Part shown: positions 1-5,622 of the stretch, piece by piece | Position numbering within the stretch: position 1 is the first letter of the stretch | Layout: the number at the start of each line of letters is the position of its first letter | Assembly: GCA_026981635.1 (NCBI GenBank) | Contig: JALSIF010000302.1 | Location: 1 to 8,723, forward strand | Source of the DNA: JALSIF01 sp026981635 [NCBI: bacterium] | GTDB lineage: Bacteria; 4484-113; JALSIF01 | Reading direction: 5' to 3' | DNA length: 8,723 nt | Position numbers and translations under genes: made by a program | The notes under the pieces: model-generated | Database searches by the model: none | The model's input: only the letters and a program-made list of their open reading frames with translations | What the model was told of the DNA's origin: nothing

Positions 1-988
<988 letters not shown>

Positions 989-995
989 CCCCTCT

Positions 996-1001
996 ATGTT
1001 A
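996..1001 (-). promoter_or_regulatory. Possible -10 element in front of gatB
   Basis: TAACAT on the minus strand is followed by seven bases and then the gatB ATG. This matches the spacing seen before csoR and the dipeptidase. The hexamer is a weak match to TATAAT and no -35 is evident. The intervening AGAGGGG touches the ATG and is too close to act as a normal ribosome binding site. Confidence 0.25.
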
Positions 1002-1019
1002 GCGGGAGCAGCCTCCCCG

Positions 1020-2030
1020 TCAGGATTTTCCCCAGGCCCGCCTTAGCACCCTGAGCCAGTTTTCCCCCATGAGCTTTTTGATGTCTGCCTCCTCCCAGCC
1101 CCGCTTGTCGGCGAGATAATCGGCCAGCTTGGGCAGGTCGGCCACCGTGCGGAAGGGGTCGGGGGAGTTTTCCGCCGTGATCCCGCCGTCAAAGTCACTT
1201 CCTATCCCCACGTGGTCAACTCCCATCACCTCAACCATGTGCTCCAGGTGGGCGTAGAGGTCGTTCAGGTTGGTGTGGCGGTCCTCGGCGATGAAGGCGT
1301 CGTAGAGCACCAGCCCCACCACCCCGCCCCGCTCGGCAATCATCCTGAGCTGGGCATCGCTCAGGTTTCTGGGGTGCTCATAGATGGCGGCGGCGTTGCT
1401 GTGGGAGGCGATCACCGGCAGCTCCCCCTCGCTCTGGTCCCAAACCTGCAGTGCCTCAAAGAAGGAGCGCTGGTTGAGGTGGGAGGTGTCAAGGATGAGC
1501 CCCGCCTTCTTCATCAGGATGAGCAGCTGCCTACCCGCCGGGGTTAGGCCGGGGCCGTCGGGGTAGTCGTTGCCCACCGCGTAGGCGTTGGGGTTGGCCC
1601 AGGTAAGGCCCACGATGGAGACCCCCTGGCCCCGCCAGTAGTCAGCCAGGCCGGGGTGGCCGATGGGGTCGGCCCCCTCCATTAGGATGACCATCCCCAC
1701 CTTGCGCTTCCCGCGCTCCGGGTGCTTGCGGTTGTGGGTAAGAAGTGCCTCCAGTTCGGGCAGGTTTCTCACCAACACCACTCTCCCCTTGCTCTCTTCC
1801 TCCAGCTCGCGGTAGAAGGAGAGTTGCAGCTTGGCTATCTCCTGGCTGCGGTAGGGCTTGTATTGGCGGGGGACGAAGAGGGTGGCAAAGACCAGGCTTA
1901 CCGGCGCGTCCAGATGGTCCTCAAAGGAGACCATCCAGTCTCCCCGGCGAAAGTAGCTCCGCTCCCGCTCCAGACAATGGCTGGCGATGTCCTCGTGGGC
2001 GTCAACGATGACGAGGTCTTCCCCCCGCAT
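1020..2030 (-). CDS. Membrane dipeptidase-type metallopeptidase (peptidase family M19)
   Basis: A 336-residue protein of the renal dipeptidase (M19) family, binuclear zinc enzymes of the amidohydrolase superfamily that cleave dipeptides, in some members D-amino-acid or beta-lactam-like substrates. All expected metal and catalytic positions can be placed: H12 and D14 (DAHED), bridging E118 (LMEGAD), H184 (DTSHLN), H210 (ASHSN) and D279 (GIGSDFDGG). The RNLSDAQLR segment at 221-229 is also typical. Length fits bacterial members (about 310-350). There is no signal peptide or membrane segment, so it is probably cytoplasmic despite the family name. The start at 2030 is favoured because the HxD motif begins only 10 residues in, and a -10-like TACAAT lies seven bases upstream with no Shine-Dalgarno. 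It sits 51 bases after the 474-residue protein gene and 31 before gatB. The substrate cannot be inferred; a role in peptide recycling is a family-level guess. Confidence 0.93.
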   Translation of the reverse strand: MRGEDLVIVDAHEDIASHCLERERSYFRRGDWMVSFEDHLDAPVSLVFATLFVPRQYKPYRSQEIAKLQLSFYRELEEESKGRVVLVRNLPELEALLTHNRKHPERGKRKVGMVILMEGADPIGHPGLADYWRGQGVSIVGLTWANPNAYAVGNDYPDGPGLTPAGRQLLILMKKAGLILDTSHLNQRSFFEALQVWDQSEGELPVIASHSNAAAIYEHPRNLSDAQLRMIAERGGVVGLVLYDAFIAEDRHTNLNDLYAHLEHMVEVMGVDHVGIGSDFDGGITAENSPDPFRTVADLPKLADYLADKRGWEEADIKKLMGENWLRVLRRAWGKS

Positions 2031-2037
2031 GAGACAA

Positions 2038-2043
2038 ATTGTA
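2038..2043 (-). promoter_or_regulatory. -10-like element giving a leaderless dipeptidase transcript
   Basis: TACAAT (five of six matches to TATAAT) on the minus strand is followed by TTGTCTC and then the ATG. Transcription would start at or next to the A of the start codon. No purine-rich ribosome binding site precedes the ATG and no clear -35 hexamer is seen 16-18 bases upstream. Confidence 0.45.
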
Positions 2044-2050
2044 GGTCAAT

Positions 2051-2064
2051 GGCTAAGACTAGCC
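2051..2064. repeat. Small perfect inverted repeat between two minus-strand genes
   Basis: GGCTA and TAGCC form a 5-bp stem with a 4-base loop (AGAC) in the 51-base gap between the 474-residue gene and the dipeptidase gene. It lacks a following T-run, so it is a poor intrinsic terminator. It lies just upstream of the candidate -10 of the dipeptidase gene and could equally be a protein site or chance. Confidence 0.3.
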
Positions 2065-2081
2065 TTTAGGCAGGGTTTCTC

Positions 2082-3506
2082 CTAGCCTCTGCCGGAGCCA
2101 AGCAGGTAGCCTCTCATCCACTCGGCAAGCCCCACACCTCCCAGGTCATAGGGGCCGTTGGGACCAACTACGGTGTAGACCCCGCTTATCTGGTCAATCA
2201 CCACCAGGGCGAAGTCGTCCTGGTAGTAGTCGCTGCGGGAGAGGGCCACATAGACCATGTAGGTCATGTGGTCAATGTCCATCAGGTAGTTTTCCAGCTG
2301 CTCGCGGCCGCGGGGCATCACATCAGCCCAGGGATCCCGCTCACGCGCACCCGAGCGTCCCCGGCTGGGCTGGCGCAGGGGATCAAATCTCAGCGCCACC
2401 ACCTCCGGCTCAAGCTGATCCAGGGCCCGCATAAAGGCCACCTTGATGAAGTTGTTGCCCAGGTTCTTTACTCCCCGCTCGCGGGTAAGCAGGAAGTGGG
2501 CCAGGTTGACGGTGGCAGGGTCGTGATAAAGCTCCGGCAAACCCAGCTCATCGGGACTCACCTCCACGGTGGACTCGGTAATGCGGTCCTGCTGGATGGC
2601 CTGGGCAAATCTCTCCGCCTTTCCCGAGCGGTGGATGGCCTCCCGCAAGGGGTCCACGTCAAACCGCTCGGCCCCGGGGATGGGCGGGAGTCCCTCCCCC
2701 GCCCTGATGCTCAGCACCTTGCGGGGTGGGCGGCCAAGCTTCTCGCGGTAGTCCTCAAACAGGTTGCCGATGAGGCTGGCCTGGTCGGACCCCGTGGGGA
2801 GGGGATATACCCTGCCCTGGGCGAACTTGGTGGTGAAGGGAGCAAGATCATCACTGCCCAGGGTGCGGCCCACAAAGGGAGTGAGGGCGGGGCTACTTCC
2901 CCACTCCACCACCACCAGCCTGGGCCCCTGGATGCGGTCGCGGGAGGCAAGCTCCTCCACCTGCCGGCTGAATATCCACACCATCTGAACCGGGTCGGGC
3001 ATGATGTCGGGCGGCATCGCCCCCTGCTCCATCAGCCAGCTGGTGAAGTCCTCCGAATAGGCGGACACCACCGCGGGGTCAAGCTTTCTCAGGTTGGCAA
3101 GCAGGGAGCGGAGAGCATTGCGGTCATTCTCGGTGATCTCCTCCCACTGCTCCACGGTGCGCACCAGGGCATACTTCATGGCGTCGTCCAGTGGCTCAAT
3201 GTAGGGCTCGGACTGGACCACCAGCAGCCGGTCGTCCAGGTAGAGCCGCCTTATCCACTCCCTCAGGTGGCGCTCTATGCGGCGGCTCTCCTCCTCAATG
3301 GTGGGCGAGGGAAGCGGCCCCATCCTGAGCTCCAGCTTCTCCCTATACCAGATGGCGTCGGAGGTATCCACCTGGGCCGCTTCTGCTACCAGGGCAGACA
3401 GCCCTGGCTTTTCCTTCTGAATGGCCAGGAAGGCCACCACCCCCAGGGCAAGCAGCGTTACGGCAAGCCCGAAGATCCAGCGCGGTCCTCTTCCCAGTCG
3501 GGTCAT
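2082..3506 (-). CDS. Membrane-anchored protein of unknown family (474 aa)
   Basis: I do not recognise this family. The N terminus is short and basic (R3, R6, R9), followed by one hydrophobic segment at about residues 11-29 with no clear cleavage site, so it is likely a single-span inner-membrane protein with a large extracytoplasmic domain. The rest is soluble and charged. Residues 71-90 are helix-like and rich in Arg and Glu; residues 196-215 hold a hydrophobic strand (PRLVVVEW) then small residues. A flexible basic stretch (RQPSRGRSGARER, 378-390) precedes a C-terminal part with many Tyr and Asp and a strand-like FALVVIDQISGVYTVVG (432-448). There is a strong ribosome binding site. It starts 53 bases after the stop of the Tat-exported phosphatase-fold gene, so the two are probably co-transcribed and both act outside the cytoplasm. 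Being a real gene is well supported by the ribosome binding site, tight packing and protein-like composition; function is unknown. Confidence 0.85.
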   Translation of the reverse strand: MTRLGRGPRWIFGLAVTLLALGVVAFLAIQKEKPGLSALVAEAAQVDTSDAIWYREKLELRMGPLPSPTIEEESRRIERHLREWIRRLYLDDRLLVVQSEPYIEPLDDAMKYALVRTVEQWEEITENDRNALRSLLANLRKLDPAVVSAYSEDFTSWLMEQGAMPPDIMPDPVQMVWIFSRQVEELASRDRIQGPRLVVVEWGSSPALTPFVGRTLGSDDLAPFTTKFAQGRVYPLPTGSDQASLIGNLFEDYREKLGRPPRKVLSIRAGEGLPPIPGAERFDVDPLREAIHRSGKAERFAQAIQQDRITESTVEVSPDELGLPELYHDPATVNLAHFLLTRERGVKNLGNNFIKVAFMRALDQLEPEVVALRFDPLRQPSRGRSGARERDPWADVMPRGREQLENYLMDIDHMTYMVYVALSRSDYYQDDFALVVIDQISGVYTVVGPNGPYDLGGVGLAEWMRGYLLGSGRG

Positions 3507-3514
3507 CTTTCTAA

Positions 3515-3525
3515 CCTCCTCTCCT
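3515..3525 (-). promoter_or_regulatory. Strong ribosome binding site of the 474-residue gene
   Basis: AGGAGAGGAGG on the minus strand ends eight bases before ATG 3506-3504. It fixes the start of this gene and contrasts with nearby genes that have no Shine-Dalgarno. Confidence 0.8.
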
Positions 3526-3544
3526 CACCAGCATTCCCCCAGTC

Positions 3545-3556
3545 GGCCTCTCGGCC
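3545..3556 (-). repeat. GGCC-GAGA-GGCC stem-loop after the Tat-protein stop codon
   Basis: On the minus strand the stop TAG (3562-3560) is followed at once by GGCCGAGAGGCC, a 4-bp GC stem with a GNRA-type GAGA loop, then GACTGGGG. The same 12 bases occur in the small RNA at 5473-5484. There is no T-run, so this is not a normal intrinsic terminator; it may stabilise or segment the message between the two cistrons. Confidence 0.4.
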
Positions 3557-3559
3557 GGC

Positions 3560-4753
3560 CTAGAGATACTCGGCCAGCACCTTCCCCTTGGCGGTGGGAA
3601 GCTCTATCCCCAGCAGGTGGGCGATGGTGGGAGCAACGTCAATGTGCTGCACCTCCCGCTCAATCACCACCCCCGGCCTGGTCTCCGGTCCCACGATGAG
3701 CATCCCGCAGTGGCGGGTGCCCTCGTCGCCCAGGCTGTGGTGCTGGAAGCCGTTGGCCACCCAGTCAAGGTTGCGCCCACACTCTGGCAGCACCAGCAGG
3801 GTGGTCTTGCCCTGATATTGGGGCAGGTTCTGGATCGCCTCCCAGATCAGACGCAGGTTCTCGTCGGTGTCGCGAATGGCTCTGACATAAAGGGACCAGT
3901 AGCCCTGGTGGGCCACATCCGGAGCGGCCAGGTTCACGTGGAGGATCTCGGGGGCAAACTTCTGCATCGCCTCAATGGCCAGGGCCACGTTGGCGCGGTC
4001 GCGGCCTGCCGCCTGGCGCACCTTGCTGCGGTCAAGGCTGAGCAGGAAGCGCCTAAGCTCCGGATCCAGGCTCTCCACCATCTCCACTGCCCGGTCCACC
4101 CGCTCCTGGTAGAGGCGGCGGGTGCGCGGATCGCGGTTTACCTCCTTGACGTAGCGATTAAGCTGGGCTTCCACCAGCTTCCTCACATCCTGCTCGGGCT
4201 GCTTCTCCAGCTCGTAGAGCACCTCCCGAAGGACCGGGTTGGCGGCCAGGTCTCCCCACACATTGGCCGCCGCGAAGCGGTCACCGTAGTCGGGGCTGGA
4301 GGAGCGGTTGATGGGGGCGAAGTTTGCCCCCTGGGGGATGAGCCAGGTGGATGTCTTGGGGGCGTCCTTCTGGCGGCGGAAGGCCTCAAAGATGGTGGGG
4401 GCGGGGGGAGGCTTGTAGGAGAAGTCCTCCAGCATGATCCAGTTTCCGGTAAGGATATTGGAGGTTCCCGCCACATGGTGAGTGAGCCCCCGGTTCCATA
4501 GCTCCCGATACATCATCCCCCGCTTGACCAGCTCGCGCAGGAAGGGGGTGTAGCGGTAGCTCGGATCGCCAAACAGCTCGCTGAAGCGGGTGGCACCACC
4601 AAACTGGACCACCACCACCTTCTGGGTGCGGTGGGAAAGGCCCTTGACAAAAGCCGGACCGGCCAGGGCGGAGGTAAGAGGGGAGGAGGCCAGCGCTCCC
4701 CCCAGCGCTCCCGCTCCCAGCCCACGGAGGAAATCACGCCTGCTAACCTTCAT
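3560..4753 (-). CDS. Tat-exported alkaline phosphatase/sulfatase-fold protein
   Basis: A 397-residue protein. The N terminus MKVSRRDFLRG is a textbook twin-arginine signal (S-R-R-x-F-L), followed by a Gly/Ala-rich hydrophobic stretch to about residue 32 (SALAGPA, likely cleavage), so it is exported folded, probably with metal already bound. The body resembles the alkaline phosphatase superfamily (sulfatases, phosphodiesterases): an early strand KVVVVQFGG (45-53), TSNILTG (97-103) where the nucleophile region lies, a PDVAHQG metal motif (D279, H282), D297, an LPECGR block (E324) where many relatives have DHG, histidines at 338-339 and 348, and the closing HIDVAPTIAHLLGIELP (370-386). Several canonical residues differ (FGG for the first metal Asp, ECG for DHG), so activity is uncertain. 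Substrate unknown. It starts 139 bases after csoR and precedes the 474-residue protein. The start codon lies in a strong hairpin. Confidence 0.8.
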   Translation of the reverse strand: MKVSRRDFLRGLGAGALGGALASSPLTSALAGPAFVKGLSHRTQKVVVVQFGGATRFSELFGDPSYRYTPFLRELVKRGMMYRELWNRGLTHHVAGTSNILTGNWIMLEDFSYKPPPAPTIFEAFRRQKDAPKTSTWLIPQGANFAPINRSSSPDYGDRFAAANVWGDLAANPVLREVLYELEKQPEQDVRKLVEAQLNRYVKEVNRDPRTRRLYQERVDRAVEMVESLDPELRRFLLSLDRSKVRQAAGRDRANVALAIEAMQKFAPEILHVNLAAPDVAHQGYWSLYVRAIRDTDENLRLIWEAIQNLPQYQGKTTLLVLPECGRNLDWVANGFQHHSLGDEGTRHCGMLIVGPETRPGVVIEREVQHIDVAPTIAHLLGIELPTAKGKVLAEYL

Positions 4754-4781
4754 CTCGCCTACCTCTGAAGTGGTTAGCAGG
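4739..4781 (-). promoter_or_regulatory. Perfect 10-bp inverted repeat enclosing the ribosome binding site and start codon of the Tat protein
   Basis: CCTGCTAACC (4739-4748) and GGTTAGCAGG (4772-4781) are perfect complements. An inner TTCA/TGAA stem (4749-4752 with 4766-4769) continues the helix after a 2-base bulge. On the minus-strand mRNA the Shine-Dalgarno-like GAGGTAGG falls in the 13-base loop and the U and G of the AUG (4752-4751) are in the inner stem. The 3' arm encodes residues 3-5 (V-S-R), at the start of the Tat motif. It could switch translation, or be a DNA operator. Confidence 0.6.
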
Positions 4782-4800
4782 TGGGTAGCAAAATTCCCCC

Positions 4801-4856
4801 GCCGGGTTTCAGAAGCGTGGAGAGGAACCAGCTCCCCTGCCCCGTACTGAAACGGC
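4801..4856. repeat. Long hairpin in the gap between csoR and the Tat-protein gene
   Basis: The 139-base gap 4754-4892 has no gene. GTTTCAG (4806-4812) pairs with CTGAAAC (4847-4853), extended outward by GCC (4801-4803) with GGC (4854-4856) past a 2-base bulge; the loop is 34 bases and holds GGAG/CTCC complementarity. A shorter CCTAC-AAG-GTAGG palindrome overlaps its edge (4856-4868). On the minus strand this is the 3' end of the csoR message or the leader of the Tat gene. No T-run follows, so an intrinsic terminator is not supported; a structured leader is possible. Confidence 0.35.
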
Positions 4857-4892
4857 CTACAAGGTAGGCAGGTTTTCTTCCCAGAGATGGGG

Positions 4893-5174
4893 CTAATCGT
4901 TTAGCGCCCGCTCAAAGGTGTCTACCAGCTCGGCTATTACCTCTTCTGCCTTGTACTCATCAGGGCTGGTCATCGCCTCCTTGACACAGGTGCGCAGGTG
5001 GTCCTCAAGTATGATGGAACTGATCCGGTTGATGGCGTTTCTGGCCGCTATCAGCTGATTGACGATGTCAATGCAGTAGTCACCCCGCTCAATCATCACC
5101 TCTACGCCCCTGAGCTGACCCTGAGCACGAGCCAGGCGATTCTTCAGCCGGCGCTTAAGTTCGTCACTCAGCAT
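4893..5174 (-). CDS. csoR: CsoR/FrmR-family metal-sensing transcriptional repressor, copper type
   Basis: A 93-residue all-helical protein of the CsoR/RcnR/FrmR (DUF156) family, DNA-binding tetramers that leave the operator on binding metal or reacting with a ligand. Family marks are the basic first helix with LKRRLKNRLARAQGQLRG (residues 6-23), GDYCIDIVNQLIAARNAI (31-48) and the ILEDHLRTCV block (55-64). The sensing residues are C34, H59 and C63, the Cys-His-Cys set of Cu(I)-responsive CsoR; nickel/cobalt RcnR, formaldehyde FrmR and persulfide CstR differ at these sites. Length is typical. No copper ATPase, chaperone or oxidase is next to it, so its regulon is not shown here; targets may be distant, or the downstream Tat-exported gene may be one. 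The start at 5174 is preceded by a -10-like TAGAAT at seven bases and no Shine-Dalgarno. Family is certain, copper specificity likely. Confidence 0.93.
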   Translation of the reverse strand: MLSDELKRRLKNRLARAQGQLRGVEVMIERGDYCIDIVNQLIAARNAINRISSIILEDHLRTCVKEAMTSPDEYKAEEVIAELVDTFERALND

Positions 5175-5181
5175 GGCAAGA

Positions 5182-5187
5182 ATTCTA
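5182..5187 (-). promoter_or_regulatory. -10-like element giving a leaderless csoR transcript
   Basis: TAGAAT (five of six matches to TATAAT) on the minus strand is followed by TCTTGCC and then the csoR ATG, placing transcription start at the A of the start codon. No ribosome binding site precedes the ATG and no clear -35 hexamer is seen. Confidence 0.45.
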
Positions 5188-5210
5188 CCCTGAGAGAGCT
5201 GGGGAGAGCT

Positions 5211-5238
5211 TAACCCCTATAAGCCCAGAGAGGGGTAA
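5211..5238. promoter_or_regulatory. Imperfect inverted repeat between csoR and the tRNA gene, possible CsoR operator
   Basis: TAACCCCT (5211-5218) and AGGGGTAA (5231-5238) are complementary at seven of eight positions, separated by 12 bases. C-tract/G-tract dyads ending in TA are typical of CsoR operators, and the site lies about 37 bases upstream of the csoR start. The centre is longer than in the operators I know, and the same bases abut the presumed tRNA promoter, so the assignment is tentative. Confidence 0.3.
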
Positions 5239-5244
5239 TAAAAT
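5239..5244 (+). promoter_or_regulatory. Possible -10 element of the tRNA-Arg gene
   Basis: TAAAAT (five of six matches) ends 13 bases before the first base of the mature tRNA. No good -35 is visible at the expected distance, so this is a weak call. Confidence 0.35.
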
Positions 5245-5257
5245 CAGATAGATAGCT

Positions 5258-5334
5258 GCCCCCGTAGCTCAAACGGATAGAGCAGCGGCCTTCTAAGCCG
5301 TTGGTTGCAGGTTCGAGTCCTGCCGGGGGCACCA
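5258..5334 (+). tRNA. tRNA-Arg, anticodon UCU (reads AGA, possibly AGG)
   Basis: A full cloverleaf can be drawn by hand. Acceptor GCCCCCG (5258-5264) pairs with CGGGGGC (5324-5330). The D stem is GCTC/GAGC (5267-5270, 5280-5283). The anticodon stem GCGGC/GCCGT (5285-5289, 5297-5301, with one G-U) holds the loop CTTCTAA and anticodon TCT (5292-5294). The variable loop has 5 bases. The T stem GCAGG/CCTGC (5307-5311, 5319-5323) has loop TTCGAGT. The discriminator is A5331 and the CCA end is encoded (5332-5334). No intron or mismatch stands out. UCU makes it tRNA-Arg for AGA codons, which are rare in the GC-rich genes here. It stands alone between divergent protein genes. Confidence 0.97.
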
Positions 5335-5369
5335 CCTCCCAATCTGGCTGAAATTGCCTTGGAGCAGGC

Positions 5370-5428
5370 AAAAAAAGAACCACCGGGCTCGGGATGAGAG
5401 CAGATCGCTATATCTCTGCCCGGTGGTC
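5370..5428 (-). terminator. Intrinsic terminator of the minus-strand small RNA
   Basis: On the minus strand ACCACCGGGC (5427-5418) pairs perfectly with GCCCGGTGGT (5388-5379), a 10-bp GC-rich stem extendable by one G-U pair. Two bases then lead into seven T residues (5376-5370). The 29-base apical part can form a small GCAGA/TCTGC stem. It stops transcripts 36 bases before they would run antisense into the tRNA. Confidence 0.85.
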
Positions 5429-5503
5429 GGTCGGTCCGGGGTTCTACCCGCCTGGGCGTGCTACTGGGACTTGGCCTCTCGGCCCGGGTGCCCCAGTCCG
5501 ACG
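5370..5503 (-). ncRNA. Candidate structured small RNA, about 134 nt, family not recognised
   Basis: The interval is bounded by a perfect consensus promoter and a strong intrinsic terminator on the minus strand and has no convincing ORF. The 5' domain folds by hand into coaxial stems: GUCGG (5502-5498) with CCGAC (5434-5430), a 3x3 internal loop, GGGG (5494-5491) with CCCC (5441-5438), ACCCG (5489-5485) with CGGGU (5450-5446), and inside them GGCC-GAGA-GGCC (5484-5473), a GNRA-capped hairpin. About 22 bases (5472-5451) stay single-stranded and could alternatively form ACUGGG/CCCAGU with 5497-5492. The 3' domain is the terminator hairpin. It lacks the SRP RNA tip sequence, is too short for RNase P RNA or tmRNA, and does not show the 6S layout I would expect. 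A cis-riboswitch is unlikely because the next minus-strand gene (csoR) lies beyond the antisense of the tRNA. The exact 5' end is inferred as about seven bases after the -10. Confidence 0.7.
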
Positions 5504-5509
5504 CAGATG

Positions 5510-5537
5510 ATTATACCCATTTGACCCACCCTGTCAA
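5510..5537 (-). promoter_or_regulatory. Perfect sigma70-type promoter of the small RNA
   Basis: On the minus strand TTGACA (5537-5532), a 16-base spacer and TATAAT (5515-5510) match the housekeeping consensus at all 12 positions. It is by far the strongest promoter in the window and drives transcription leftward into 5503-5370. Confidence 0.88.
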
Positions 5538-5546
5538 GCTTTTTTT
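5521..5546 (+). terminator. Dyad overlapping the -35 of the small RNA; weak plus-strand terminator
   Basis: TTGAC (5521-5525) and GTCAA (5533-5537) form a 5-bp stem with a 7-base loop, followed on the plus strand by GC and seven T residues (5540-5546). This could end plus-strand transcription coming from the tRNA before the downstream operon. The same dyad covers the -35 and spacer of the minus-strand promoter and might be a repressor site. The stem is short and AT-rich, so either role is tentative. Confidence 0.35.
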
Positions 5547-5610
5547 CAAAAATTGGGTCTCTTACCCCGCCCCTTACCCCAAGTATGGAACCTAACTCCC
5601 CAACCGGGAG

Positions 5611-5616
5611 TATGAT
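5611..5616 (+). promoter_or_regulatory. -10-like element giving a leaderless transcript of the secreted operon
   Basis: TATGAT (five of six matches to TATAAT) is followed by TTAGGT and then ATG 5623, placing transcription start at the start codon. A GGGAG further upstream is too far away to serve as ribosome binding site. No clear -35 is seen. Confidence 0.45.
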
Positions 5617-5622
5617 TTAGGT

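Noticed and set aside
2268-3563. A 431-codon open frame on the plus strand opposite the 474-residue gene
   Set aside because: It is fully antisense to a gene with a strong ribosome binding site and signal anchor. Its product is a His/Gly/Leu-rich low-complexity chain typical of the antisense frame of GC-rich genes.
3617-4501. A 294-codon open frame on the plus strand opposite the Tat-exported protein
   Set aside because: It is the mirror of a gene with an unmistakable Tat signal and superfamily motifs; its composition is shadow-like and it has no ribosome binding site.
5355-5372. TTGCC/GGCAA hairpin after tRNA-Arg as its terminator
   Set aside because: It is followed by A residues, not T, on the plus strand, so it cannot be an intrinsic terminator for the tRNA.
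5421-5436. Tandem GGTC units (three copies) as a microsatellite
   Set aside because: Three 4-base units are too few to call a repeat tract, and they are explained by overlapping stems of the small RNA.
5370-5503. Known housekeeping RNA (SRP RNA, RNase P RNA, tmRNA, 6S) for the small-RNA locus
   Set aside because: It lacks the SRP helix 8 tip sequence and is too short for RNase P RNA or tmRNA. The 6S-type single long hairpin with central bubble is not evident, though a divergent 6S cannot be fully excluded.
5174-5503. Riboswitch or attenuator controlling csoR
   Set aside because: The terminator at 5428-5370 is separated from csoR by nearly 200 bases that include the antisense of the tRNA, and csoR appears to have its own promoter at 5187-5182.
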